A DNA stretch of 64,000 nucleotides from Pogona vitticeps (taxonomy: Eukaryota > Chordata > Lepidosauria > Squamata > Agamidae): contig NC_135783.1 in the NCBI RefSeq assembly GCF_051106095.1, positions 196,614,947-196,678,946 on the forward strand. Direction: 5' to 3'. The translations under genes and the position numbers were made by a program. The first letter of the stretch is position 1. Each line of letters opens with the position of its first letter. The notes below the pieces were generated by a model. That model saw only the letters and a program-made list of their open reading frames with translations. It did no database searches and had not been told where the DNA came from. Positions 41,701 through 55,562 of this stretch are shown one piece after another.

Positions 41701-44700
41701 GATTTTAGAACAGCTGATCGGTGGTTCCAAAATGGCCGCCGGGTAAAAAAAATGGCCGCCTGCTGTGTTTTCGCGCCCTTTCCTCACTTACCGGGCAGCG
41801 AAAATGGCGGCCGTATGGAGGATTTTCACATAGCGGTGAGTTTTTTGCCCACAGGAACACATGAAACGGGTTTTTATGCATTCCTATGGGCTTTTTCTTT
41901 TTGCATAATGACGAATCCGCATAGCGACGATTTTTCCGGAATGGATTATCGTCGCTATGCGGGTGCACATTTACACTTGCCCCATTTGGAATGGTGTTCC
42001 TCCGTGAACAGAATACATCATCATCATGTGCCATCAAGTCTATTCTGAATATGCTGTGGTTTTCCAGGTGGAGAATACCCAGAATGGTTTCCCATCCCTT
42101 TCTTCTGGGACAACCCTGGGACAGTGCAGTTTACCCAAGGCCACACAGGCTGGCTCTACTCACAGGAGGCACAGTGGGGAACTGAAGTCCTCACTCCACA
42201 ACTAGACAGCCAAACCACCAAGCTATCCAGCCAGCTTCATTGGTGCACGTTAAAAGAGTGCTGACTAAAGAACTGCACTTGGTTGCTTTTGCAGTTGGGA
42301 CAGACCCTAAAACCTCAATCCTAGTTTCACATTTCTACTCATGCATTTTGACCTAGTTTTCTTACATGAGCTACTCTAATTTTTACTCCTGGAGAAAGAC
42401 AGAAAGATTAGCAACCTCTTTCCCTAATAAATGAAAGAAGGCGTAAGAGTGGACCATTCCTTCTTATCTCATCTTTCCCTCCAACTCAACCAGTAGTTAC
42501 TCTGACGGATTATCTTGCTGTTTGGAAATGTGTTGTCCTTAAACTGCAAGTCTACTAGGCAGGGACCATGTCAATTTTATGTTCAGTTTTGTGCTTTATT
42601 TAGGGTTAACAACTGGATACTTTTAAATCTATAGTCCCGGGGACCGCTTAAAGAGACTCACCTGTGAGAAAGCAGGTGATATGCCGTCCTTCCTGCCATT
42701 ATATATGTAAATTGCCCCTTCTAAATCATTTTCCTGTGGTGCTCCAATGGCTACATCTATAAAGGAACAGACAGGAAAGAAATGTTTGCGTTAAAGACAT
42801 TGAAGATGCCAGTGTTTTAACTTACGTGCATAGCAGTTTGTCCCAGTTTTGTATGTGGATATGTTTATTTTAACGTAGGACATAAAGATTATTTCACACC
42901 ATCTGGAAAGGTGGAAATATAGTTTCTCCATCACCACTAATTGTTTAATTAGCAGTTAAAGGTTTCTGGAAGACTGGGAGGGGAACAAAGCAAAACATTA
43001 TTGGCTAAAGGGACAGAAACTTCAAGGTTACCGGTTGAGAGCCACTTTGAATCCCCTACGGGATGAAAGGCAGCATATAAACAAACAAACAAGTAAACAA
43101 ATAAGGTGAATAAAGTGGCATAAAGAGCAATGATGTATAACAATCCATCTAAAAGTCATACTCACGTAGCCAGACGCTGGGGGAAAGCTAGGCTGAAGAG
43201 AAAGTTCTTTTTGTCTGCTTGCCAAATGGATGGGAGAAGTCAGAGGAAGACTGCTTGGAATGGAAAGTACCACCAGTTTTGGGAAAAGAAGTTATTGCTA
43301 ATTTCTAATACAGTAGGTTGGTCATAACCATATTTCCATTTCTCCCAAAACTCCTTTTCCCCTTCTTCACTCGTGTCATCAAACATCAGAATTTTTTTGC
43401 TCGTCAACAAAGATCAGGCCTTTCTCTTGGTCCTATCACCCTCACAAGCGTGCTTGGTCAGGACAGGGGAGAGGGCCTTCCCTGTTGCTGCTTCCAGACT
43501 CTGGAACTCCCTCCCACTGGAGGAAGCCAGGCTGATGCCATCTTTCCTATCCTTTCGCAAGCAGGTGAAGACCTTTCTTTTCAGGCAGGCTTTCCCTTAC
43601 TGACTGGCTGCCTGAGTGGGATTTTTTTAAAGGATGATTGTACCTTACTGCATTGAATGCATTTTGGTGTATTTCAGCCATCTGATTGCTGCGGTTTGGA
43701 CCAGCTGAAGTTTCCTGACATTTTCCGTAGGCACCCCACATGGAGTGCATTGTAGTAATCCAGCCAGGATGTATAACTAAGGCACGTGCCCCGTGGCCAA
43801 ATCAGACCACTCCAGGAACCTCTCCAGTATGAGCACAGTAATGACAGAGATACTATTTGTTTAAGCCAAGGCACTTATTTTCCTCCTTTAAAAAAAACTC
43901 TTAACAACCGATTAGTGCTTTGCGATGGGCAATGCAGTTAAAAGGCAAAGGAAGGCAACTGGTTATAAACAAATGAGTGTTTCCTATGCCCGGGTAGTTT
44001 TATTCCTGCAAAAGAATTGAGGAAAAAGAAGGGTAATCCTTTCAATTACCTAAAGCAATAGACAGAGTAAGTGATCCGTGGAGAAAAGAGTTCTATTGCT
44101 TCGAAATACATCTAGCTTTGAAGAAAATCACTTGAAAATCGAGGGGTTTTTTTTCCAAATAGAAGTTTTGTGTATCCAAATAAATAATGCTCCCCAACAG
44201 AAAGAGAGAGAAACTAGACAGACAGATAGGATATTATCACAAACTACTGCCATGAGGCAGCTGCCTCACTCTGCCTAATGATAGGGCCAGCCTTCCTGAG
44301 GATCAGTCTCTCATCAGCAGTGAGCTGTAAATTGGTTGTTTGTTGTTTAGTCATCTTGTCGTGTCCGACTCTTCGTGACCCCATGGACCAGAGCACGCCA
44401 GGCCCTCCTGTCTTCCACTGCCTCCCGGAGTTGTGTCAAATTCATGTTGGTAGCTTCGATGACACTGTAAATAACAGAGGCTATATGCAAAACAGAGGAC
44501 CAACATGCTAATATTTTAGCTGACCAAAATACTATATGTTATTCCACTCACTGGCTGTTTCGAGAAAGTCTATCATGATTCTGAACACAGTTTCTACTAG
44601 AGATGGGGGGGCATTCGTATATGAATACTAATATCCCCACGTAGCTGGACTTAATGAGGATTCCCCCCCCGATCTGGATTGTCCACGTATGTGTCAGGTG

Positions 44701-47700
44701 GTGGCGGCCCCGCTCGTCCATCCAGTCGCACCCAAAGCATTGCTCTCTTCCCGCTCGGCTGGCAACTCAGCAGCCTTACAGGGAGACCCCTCCCACTGCC
44801 TGGAGCGGCCAGCTGAGCGGAAAGAGAGCAATGCTCTGGGAGTGATTGGAAGGATAAGCCAGGCTGCTGCCGCTGGCAGACACGTCAGCAGATGGGCCAG
44901 CCACAGGAGCCAGCCCCTTGTTAAGTCCATCTGCACAGAGATATTTGTATTTGTATTTGAATATGAATATCTCTACTCTCTACTCTTCTATTTTATTACT
45001 ATAGATTTCAAATAGACTTGTCAGTACCTTCAAAGCCATCATTATCAATGTCTCCTAAGTTGGCAATGGAATCTCCAAACCTCGCTGCATACAGATCATT
45101 CCCCATCAGTGCTGTTTCCAGTTGCGTCATCTCTGCTCCCTAGAAAAAAGGAATACTTCTGCATCACAACAGAAATGGCAGGTGCATCAATATAGTGCTT
45201 TAGTGACCCCACAGGTGATTAGAAGGCAGAATATGTGCAAACTCTGCAGGAGGAAAGTAAGAATTCTTCTGTTTGGGCAAAGACAAAGACTTTGAAATCA
45301 ATGAGATTTCAACATGAGAGAATTAAGCATATCCTTAAGCTTTTCTATTGATGATAACAAGGACAATGTTAATCTTTTAATTTTTATTTTGCCACCAGTG
45401 TAAAATCTTTATGCCTACCAATTCATCATTTAGTTTTCTTGGCCTTTCCCAAATGGAGAGCCCTGTCATACATCAGTCACGTGACTTGGCACATGACAGG
45501 AAATACAAATACCAATGTCTCAACTAGTAGCACTTTACACTTGAAATTAATGCCATTGGACTTACGTTGGCAAAAACATTCAATTGGATGTTGCTCCTTG
45601 GTCTACAAACACAGGCTTGGGCAATTTTTGCACCATGTGAAATTTTATTTTAATTTATTCACCATGTGAAATTCAGATCCAGTGTAATATGTTTATCGGC
45701 TCGTAGTAGCTTTTTTCTATTGTACTTAGTCAAAACCCTGTTTTTCTCAGAATAAATCTAGGATACAAATCCCATTAGATTACACTGTTTGATTAATAAA
45801 TTTCTGCCTTTATTTAATTGGCAATTGTGTTATTTAACTTTCCTCTCAAAGTATGGAGTGGCAAGGTCATGTCTTCTAGACAGTAATTGGCAGGGCTGTC
45901 AACTCATAATGAAAGTCATGATTGACAGAGTAAATCTGCTTTCCTTTACCTATGAATAAAATATAATTGTAAAAATTAAAAACAACAACACTTCAAGAGG
46001 GTCCTTCTCGGGGCTATTGGCAAGTCATCAGACCCAAGTCTCAAGTCCCAGTTCTAGTCTTTGGGCCTCAGTCTTGTGTCCCAAGCCTTGAGTATGATTT
46101 TCAAGACATTTGCTCCAACCCACCCCCAAGGCTTGGGACCCGGGATTCAGGTCGAAACTCGGACTGCACATGGACCACCCATCCGATAGGCTGGCACATG
46201 CACAGAGAGTGTGGGCCGCCCTACCTGCCATCCATCCATCCACCTACGTACCTCCATTGATGTACCTGCTGCCCAGCTGATAGGCCAGTGCATGAGCCGA
46301 AGAAGGGGCCGACTTCCCTCCCCAGAGCCAGCTGCTGCCTCTGCGTAGGTGCCAACCTATCAGAGAGAAGGTAGGTACAGGGGCAGAGGCAGCAGTTGGA
46401 TCCTGGAAAGGGAGCTGGGCCTGCTGCCTCTGAGGATGGCAGCAGTGGGTGGCAGGTAGGGAGGCTCACAGGGACTCAACAACACAATTCAAACAAATGG
46501 GTCCAGGTAATAAGTTGAGCCTTGAGCACCCACTCCCCGAAACCACCAAGTCAAGTCCGAGTTAAGTCAGACTTGACAGCAAGTTCCAACTTGTGTGTCC
46601 CCCATCCCTGGTCCTTCTCAAATTGTTTGTTTACAGATAAAATAATAATTGTGTGTCATCAAGTCCGTTCTGACTGGTGACCCTTTTCAAACTTTTCCAG
46701 GCAGAGAGCACTCGGAAGTGGTTTATTATGGCCTCCTTCTGGGGACACCCTGGAACATGTGCAGGTTGCCCAAGGTCACACAGGCTGACTCTTCCCTTCA
46801 GATGCTCAGCAGCTTGGAACGGAACTTCCAATTTCTGGCTTGGCTGCCATTGATAATGGTTCCTAAAGAAATGAGCCCCAGAGCTCAAGCTGACGGTTGC
46901 CTAAGACAGGAGAAGAGTGTGCCATTTTCATTTAAGTATCAAGTGGTGATGGGGGGGATGAGAAGGAGGAGGAGAAGAAGAAGAGAAAGGAAGAGGAGGA
47001 GGAGATGAGGAGGAGGAGGAAGTGGCACAGCAAAAGCAACAACCAAGAGGATATGGCACATGGCTGGAGGCAAGAATAGGAATACTGATGTGAAATTCGT
47101 GGGTATTGTAAGGAGACAGATTGTAATACAAAAGCACAGGTTAATGTGCCTTGCACTACTTCACATGGCAGGTAGGAAATTTCACACTGAACTCCTCTCC
47201 TCAAAGTGAAGAAATTTCCTATACATATTTTTAAAAGATGCAAGGGAGAGTGATTCCTATCGCCTACTCTTCTCCTTGTCTGGCACAATATCAATATTAA
47301 TATTAATCCGTTTCAAACATAGGGATATTCTCTGACATGGTTCACTCCAGAAACAGTTCAAAATTTACCATACTGTCTCTTCCTGCATAACTCCAGTGGG
47401 CGCTCTCTGTCCTTGTTCAAACTGCTCTCTTTGATTTCAATACATGCAGATGTACACACAGTATTTTTTTAATATAGGTCTTTAGGCCCTATATTATTAT
47501 TGTTGTTGTTCCTGCTGTTGTTAATATGCCACATTTCTCCTAACAAGGGACCCAAAGCGGCTCATAACATTAAAAATCACACAATTAAAAACACAATAAC
47601 TTAAATATTAAAAGACAAATTAAACAATATATGATTTTAAAATACAATCAAAAGATTAAAACATGAAAACATGAAAAAGATTACAATTATCTGCTAAAAT

Positions 47701-50700
47701 AGGGTTCAGGGATTCAGTTGTAATTGTTAAAAGTCTGCCTGAAGAGATGGGTCTTTAGCTTTTTTCGGAAGGATAACAGGGAAGGGGCCATCCTGATCTC
47801 CCGAGGGAGAGCGTTCCATAGCCTGGGAACTGCCACCGAGAAGGCCTTCTTCCCATGTCCCCATCAGCTGTGCTTGTGCTGGCAATGGGACCAAGAGGAG
47901 GGTCTCCTCTGCTGATCTGAATCGCTGAGAAGGCGCATATAGGAAGATACGGTCCTTCAGGTAGCCTGGACCCAAGCTGTATAGGTAATAACCAGCACTC
48001 TGAATCGGGCCCAAAAAGGGACTGATAGCCAGTGCAGTTCTTGTAACAGATGCATTATATGCTCCCTGCAGCTGGCCCCAGTCAGTAGTCTAGCTGCAGA
48101 GTTTTGCACCAGTTTCCGAACTGTCTTCGAAGGGGTTACAGTAATCCAAACGGGATGTAACTAAGGCATGTGTCGCTGTAGCCAAATCCGACATCTCAAG
48201 GAACGGGTGCAGCTGGTGCACCAGCTTTAGCTGTGCAAATGCACTCCCAGCCACCACTGAGACCTGGGCATCCAAGCTTAGGGATGAATCCAGGAGGACA
48301 CCCAAGCTTTAGACCTGAATATTCAGGGAGAGTGTGACCCCCATCCAGCACAGGTAGTACCCCTATTCCCTCATCTGTCTTTTGAGTAACCAAGAGCCCC
48401 TCTGTCTTGTCTGGATTAAGTTTCAGTTTGTTTGCCCTCATCCTGCCCATTACTGATGCCAAGCACAAGACAGCTTCCCTGGAATTAGATGGAAAAGATA
48501 GAGTTGGGTGTCATCCGCATACTGGTGACACAGAACCCAATCCTCCAAACAAGCTCTCCCAGCGGTTTCATGTAGATGTTAAAAAGCATGGGTGACAAAG
48601 CAGAACCCTCAGGAATGCCACAGACCAATGTCCAGGGCATTGAGCAGGAGTCACCCAGCACCACCTTCTGAGTTCTCCCCTCCAGGAAGGACTGGAGCCA
48701 CTGTAAAGCAGTGCCTCCGAGTCCCATCCCAGAGAGATGGCCCAGAAGGATACCATGGTTAATGGTATCGAAAGCTGCTGAGCGGTCCCCCTGTCCAGTT
48801 CCCAGTGTAGGTCATCCACCAAGGTGAACAAAGCTGTCTCTACCCATAGCCAGGCCTGATACCAGTTCGAAATGGATCTAGATAATCTGCCTTATCCAGG
48901 AATCCCCGGAGCTGAGGAACCACCACACGCTCCAGTACCTTGCCCAGGAATGTGATATTTGAGACTGGCCAGTAGTTACCCAGTAGACTGGGATCCATAC
49001 ATTAGCAAAAAATAAAAATAAAAAATAAAAAAGCTATACATAAAATAAAACACTGATGTTAGAGATGCAGGTTTGCACATAATAGATAACAGGTCAATAA
49101 ATGTATAGGACTAACAATTCTGTTTATGGCAAGGCTGTTGTGCTTTCAACAGCTTATGAAAGGATATAAATTTGCCAGGCACATTTTTTCAGTACCACCG
49201 CAATGCCATGGCAGAAAGACTTTTCCCTGTTCTAGGATGGTGCCACTTGTGAAAAACCGATTCTTTCCATCAGCCCTTGTTTGGAATCAACCCGCATCAC
49301 CCTTGTCATAAAATAAATACTCACCGATCCCGAGTTAATGTAAACATAAACTCTTCCTTCTTCTCTGACTTTACTATGCATTGGTGCTCCGACAAGTAAG
49401 TCTGAGAGGCCGTCTCCATTCAGATCCACTGCGCAGACAGTAGCTCCAAAATAAGAACCAAGCTGACCACAAAGGAGAGAGATTTAGCTACTGATTCATC
49501 ATGGCATAATATTGGATATATCAAGTTCAGCCTTCGTCAGCATAAAAGCATTACCTTTTTACCCTTTAGTTCAGTCAGAATTGAGAGATGCTTTGGCTCT
49601 ATTTTGAAAATGTATGCCTAAAATAGAGAAATAACAGGTGTTAAGTGCATCATGGGTCTCTCAAAAGCAGAAACATTTAGCAGGAGGTATAATAAAGCCA
49701 AGCCAAGCCAAAAGGTCAAGAACCTCTTCACTCTGTTTTCAACCTCACGTATCCATCCACTCCAGATCCCATCTTTGGGCAATGCCTGCATATGGATGCT
49801 TAAAAGTAACAAATGCTTATGTCTTTATATTTTTTAATATAATGTCTTTTATATTTCTTAAGTGTTTTTAATTTTTTTAAAAAAATGTTTTTATCTACTT
49901 GTTTTAAACTGATTTAATCAGTTTCTAAAATATTGTGATCGATTTTAGTGTCATTTTAAGCTTTTAAGTATAGTCTATTCTAATATTGTAAGCTGCTTTA
50001 AGTCCATTTGGATAAAAAAAAGGGGGGGCTATAAATAAAACACTCCCTCCTGTCTCATCAGAGACACCTGGCAAATTATATGAAACTATCCTTCCCATCA
50101 TGTTTCAGCCTCTGGTTAATTACTGCACTGAGAGAAAACAGAGACAACAGGCCTGTTGTGACGGGCTCTATTCCCTTCCCTAGGGCTTAACACGAGTGCC
50201 TAGGCTCTCCCCTTCCTGCCTGTCGCTTTCCCTGCATGGAGAGGGACATGCCTGCAGAGGGGTTCCTCCTCACATGATCTTTCCAGGGTTCTTCCTCATA
50301 TGCAGAGTCTGCACACAAGCAGAAGCCTCTCCGCTGCTTTCCACGTGGAAGAAGCAAGACAGAGATGGAAGGGCCGGGCAGTCTCCTCTCACTGTCCTGG
50401 AGAGAACTAGGTGAGTAACAACTTTAAAGGGCTTAAGGGAACGCTTCAGTGGAGAGGTTAACAATGCCAGCTCCTGCATCTCTTTTGATCAAAGGCGTGC
50501 AGTTTGAAAGATGTCACTGTTCACCTCTCAGATCCAATGTACACAGAGAACTACGCTTATCAGATTAAGCAGCACTCACAACAGGAAAAATCCTTACTCC
50601 ATCACTGTCCATGCAGAGAAAGCAACCATGTGGTGGGGAGAGCCTAGGCACCTCTGTTCAGCCTATTCCAAGAGAATAAGGTATGTCATGACTTAAGAGG

Positions 50701-53700
50701 CCTTGGGACAACCATATCTTGCAGCCTCTGACAAACAAGCTCTTCTGCACCACTTCGTACAGCAACCTGATTCTTACACGGACGACTTCTGATGCCATAC
50801 CACCACCACCACCACCGTCACCGTAACAACAGTGCAAACAACAACACGAATTCTTACTTTGCCAGTCTGCTCCTGCTGGGGAGCACCTCCAATTACTTCG
50901 GTACTCTTTGGTGAGAGGAAGTGACCAGCTCCGACAGCATAACCTGTCAATAAAAGAGAAATCCAGGACTTTGCCTTCCAAGGAATCCGTGAACAGTTAG
51001 GAAGGGTTCTTAAGGATCTCTGGGCTTCAACAAGCTAACGGGAAATACGCAGCGGCCTCTGGAGCAAATGGCAGTGAGACACACATTGTTCAGTGTTACC
51101 ATGGTATTCGTGTTCATGTCAGAGCAGGGCCCCTAATTCCACCTGCTGAAACAGAAAAGGTGGATGGCTTTTTCTATTATCACCAGGAACAACTCAGTCA
51201 CTCTTAAGTGAGAATTTTCTATCGTAGACATGCAACTAAATTCCGTTTAGTTTTGCTTTGCTTTCCCGGAGAGGAAGACCAGCTATGGCAACCAAGAGAA
51301 GCATAGCTCCAGCAACTGTATTCAATTTAGGGATTCATATAAAAACATACTGATAAAATATTTCAATCACCTAAATAACTCCCAGACTTTACTTGATTTT
51401 CATCCACGTATGACAGGAAGATATTTGCTGTTTTATTGTATACAAAGATGGATCCAGTCCAATAATCTGATCCTGGAGCTCCCATAATAATTAAATCCTG
51501 GAAGAAAACAAAAGGCTTAAGTCTTAAGTTCTTAAAGATAATCAGAGTGAGTCATATTTATTCCTGCTCTGTCTGCTTTAAAGTCTGTGGTGCTACCTAG
51601 CAATAGCTAAGTTTGTTCAACTGGTCACATTATTCAGTAAATAGAACAAGGCTAAAATGTATGGCAAATGTTTCATGTGCTTAGCTCTTCCATTGCTGAA
51701 GATTACATCTGCAATGAATCTCAAGCAATCAGTAAGCAAAGAAAATAAAGGGGGGGGGGAGCCCTGCCCTTCTCAGCAGAACATTTTAGAACAATTTTTA
51801 TTCTGAACATAAAGTGATGGTATTTAGTGCAGTATAATGATCCTTTCAATCCCATATGGATTCCTGTTAGTTTTATTACTGCTCTGAATACGTTACTCTG
51901 AAGCAGGTTAAAAAAAATCTTACATTTTATTATTTATATATTTCCAAATTAGAGAAGATGATTTTATATTTTAAAAAATATGGCCCATGTTGTGTGTTAT
52001 AAAGTCCTGCTTGAGTGGATTTACCCTTTCTAAAATACACTGTGTGCAGTACATCCGTCAGAGAATATAGATTGGCTTAAGCAGGTAGTAACACCAGCAG
52101 CCACTTCCACAGCTACACCTGGAGCACGAATAGGGCTCCCTCTCAGATTGGTCGTTTCCTCTGCAATTTTCAAGGTGCAGCCAGGGGACCAAAAATTGCA
52201 CGGGACACAATGCAATGTTTATCTACTTGTTTGTTTATTGGAAGTATTGATTGATTGCTTTTCTGCCCACCAAACTCCATGAAGTAAAATGCAATGAGGC
52301 CACAAAATGAAACAAAATATTCTTTTGGAAAAAAAAAACAAATTCAGCCCCTAAAGGCGTGGCAAAATGAAACAGCTTGGACTACCCATCAAAAACTCAA
52401 CAGAGATGGGAGTGTTATGTGCCATCAACTCAATCCCAACTATGGTGACCTTCATAGGATTTCTGAAGTGCATGAGATATCTAAGGGGTTGTTTTACTTC
52501 TGCCACACACATTCCTCCAGGAGTTCTCATGGTTGTGGAAGGGATTTGAATCCAGGTATCCAGGGTCCCAATCCAGCCCTCTACCCACTAGATCAGTGGT
52601 TCCCAATCTTGGACTGCCAAATATTTTTGGACTAAAACTCCCAGAAGCCTTCACCACTAGCTGTGTTGGCTAAGATGTCTAGAAGTTGGAGTCCAAGAAC
52701 ATCCGGGACCCAAGGTTGCAAACCACTGCATTACACCCTGCCAGTTCTCGCTTGTTATGAGTTAGAAGCCCTATCATGAAGGTGTGGCCACAGAAAAAGC
52801 TCTGTCTCGTGTATTCACCAAACCAATTAAAATGAAACAGCCATGATGCCAAATAATGCCTCCAAAACCATCTCCAAAAAAATGTTCAGTTCAAATTTGA
52901 CAGGAGTCACTCCAAAATGGCGCCCAACCAAGTCTTACCAGCAGGACCATCAGAAGGATACAAGGAGTGGTGGCAGCAAATGCCACTAAGGGTGCAACCA
53001 GAGGGTTGCAAAGGCTCACCCCTGATCACATCAGAAGGGGACACCTGAATGGGAGCAATTTCCCTTAAAGCTATCCTTCTGTTTGCCGGGGAATTACTCC
53101 AACCTGCCCCCCCCCCAAAGTAAAAGCCCTACACATGGACCAGACAGGTCCTGCTTGGGGAGGGACTGGGGTCGGGTTGGAGTACATTTCCCCATCTTTC
53201 CTGCAATCACCGGGGGAAAGATCCGCCTGGCCTGCTCCACAAGAAGTTCAGATTGCAATCTATTTCTCTGTGTGGTCACACCCTCAGTCCAGCAAAACAA
53301 AAAGGGCACCCTTTTCCTCTTCAGCTCCTGGCACAGGTTATTCACCATGGCAATCAAAATGATTTCTGCCCCAAATTCAAATGATTGGCTGTTGATGTGT
53401 CAAAAGCACTGACCACTAGAATTATGCAGGGACTGGAATGCTGGACAGGGGATTTGAAGATGCATCTCTATGTAATGAAACCCACCAGCCACTTTGAGCC
53501 ACCTGCTTTCTTTCAGCCTCTCATGTCAGGGCTGCTGTGAAGAAAAAGTGGCTGACAGTCATACACGCCAACTTGTGTTCACCAGAGGAAATCGATGTAT
53601 CAATGTAACTAACAAATAATATATTTTTAAATTTTCTGTTATATGATGATGACGATGACGATGTGTCATCAAGTCAATTCTGACTTAATGCAACCCTTTT

Positions 53701-55526
53701 CAGAGCTTCTTTAGGCAGAGAGTCCTCCGTGCTTAGTAGTGGCTGACCAGACCCTTCCCCTGGGGAAACACTGGGATTGTCCAGCTTGCTCAAGGCTTAC
53801 ACAGGCTGGCTCGTCTCCCTGGAGGCCCAAGTGGCAAACTGAACTCCCAATTGTTGGCTCCACAGCCAGATGCCTAAACCACTCAGCTACCCAACAGCTA
53901 TTGTCCTATAGGTTAGGTAAATGTGGAAGTACTGTAAAAAGGAAGCACGTTTTCATTCTTAGAATAAATGAATACCTTTAGGAGAGAAATGACATCCTTT
54001 GAACACATACCTCCATGTAAAATGTTGATATTCCAGCCTGGCAGGATCCATATTTTTCTCCATATCTTCTCCAGAAATCTGAATATTTTTAGAAAAATAT
54101 AGAAAATGAATATTTTTTTAAAAAAAATACAACACAAAAACACTAATCCTCCATGAATAATATCACAAATTCTTTACAGCTGTTTTGACAAAACGGTTGG
54201 GATTAAGCAGCACTACAGGCATTGACTGAAAGATAATATCCTGCTTAGTAATAACAGAAGACTAAACGGTTTAAAAAGTGCCCTGTTCAGAACGTTATCA
54301 TCACTGCTCATCCTTCCCTTCAAAACTGTAAATTATTGCAGGGCAACCAACAAACTAACTTTAACAGACAACATTCCTATCAATATGTCACATTGAAGCC
54401 CTTCTTTTTTATTATTATTATTGTAACAGACTTTATCAAAAAGCTAAGCTGATGGCCCTGCTGTTTTTCTTCCCATCCCATCTGCAACACTGGACAACAT
54501 CTGGGAGAGCCACCATTCTTTCTAGAGGATCTCTGGCATGGGAAGGACAGGCAATATCTGGAGCACTGTATCTACCACCCGGCTTCTCTACTCAGTGTGG
54601 CAGGAAAGAAAACAAGCCTACAAGGCACTTCTCCAGTCTCCCCACCTCACCAGAGTGGAAGTGGCTGCATCATCCATTTTCCTCTGCTGAAGCCAAGGGC
54701 AGAGAGAGGTGGGGGAACTGAATTATCTGAAGGGCAATTATAAACATATGTTCTATTCTCACCCCATTTCATATCTTACCCTCCAACTCTTTAACAGAGG
54801 AGCTGTGGCAGCAACAGCACTGGCCTCAGGATCAGACAAAAATCAGGGGAATGTGTGCTTCCCGTGACAAATGCATTTTCCTCCCACAATTTAAATGTCT
54901 TTAGGATATGTGGGTGGGCAATCAGACATGCAGATAAAGCCCCCCCCCCATTTTTTAAAATCACAAAACGAAGCACATGAAATATATGTTTCGAACATGA
55001 GACAAAATGCTTGCATCTTTCAATAGGCATCTTTGAACACTGAAGGGAACACAGCTTCTAAATAGGAGTCTTGTTTGACCTTCTGACCATAGGCGACAGA
55101 AGACACAGGAAATGTGCCGGCCAGCTATAGCACCCATCAGAGGAACACAGCGTGTTCGTCCCTGATCACACTAGGAAAACCGTTCTGAGCCAAGCATGGG
55201 ATGAAGAAATGGAGGGAGACTCAGTTCTTCCAGGCTACCTGGTAATCCAAAGGAAACAGGGCTGCTTCTTCCTCCATGAGCTTTACCTATTGTCATCACT
55301 GCCAGTGCACCTCCACTCTACACTACACTAAACAGAAAGGGAGGTGAAGGACGAGGGGGAAAAGGGTGAGGGTGGAAGGACATGGGGACAGGTGCCTGAA
55401 GGGTGGGCAGGTGGGTAAGAGAGGGGATGGGCAGGTAAGTGAGTGAGTCAGCGAGCAAGCGAGTGAGGGGGGCAACCAAGCAGGTGCTGGCTTTTTTGGC
55501 AAGTCTGGTACTTTATTATTATTGTT

Positions 55527-55562
<36 letters not shown>

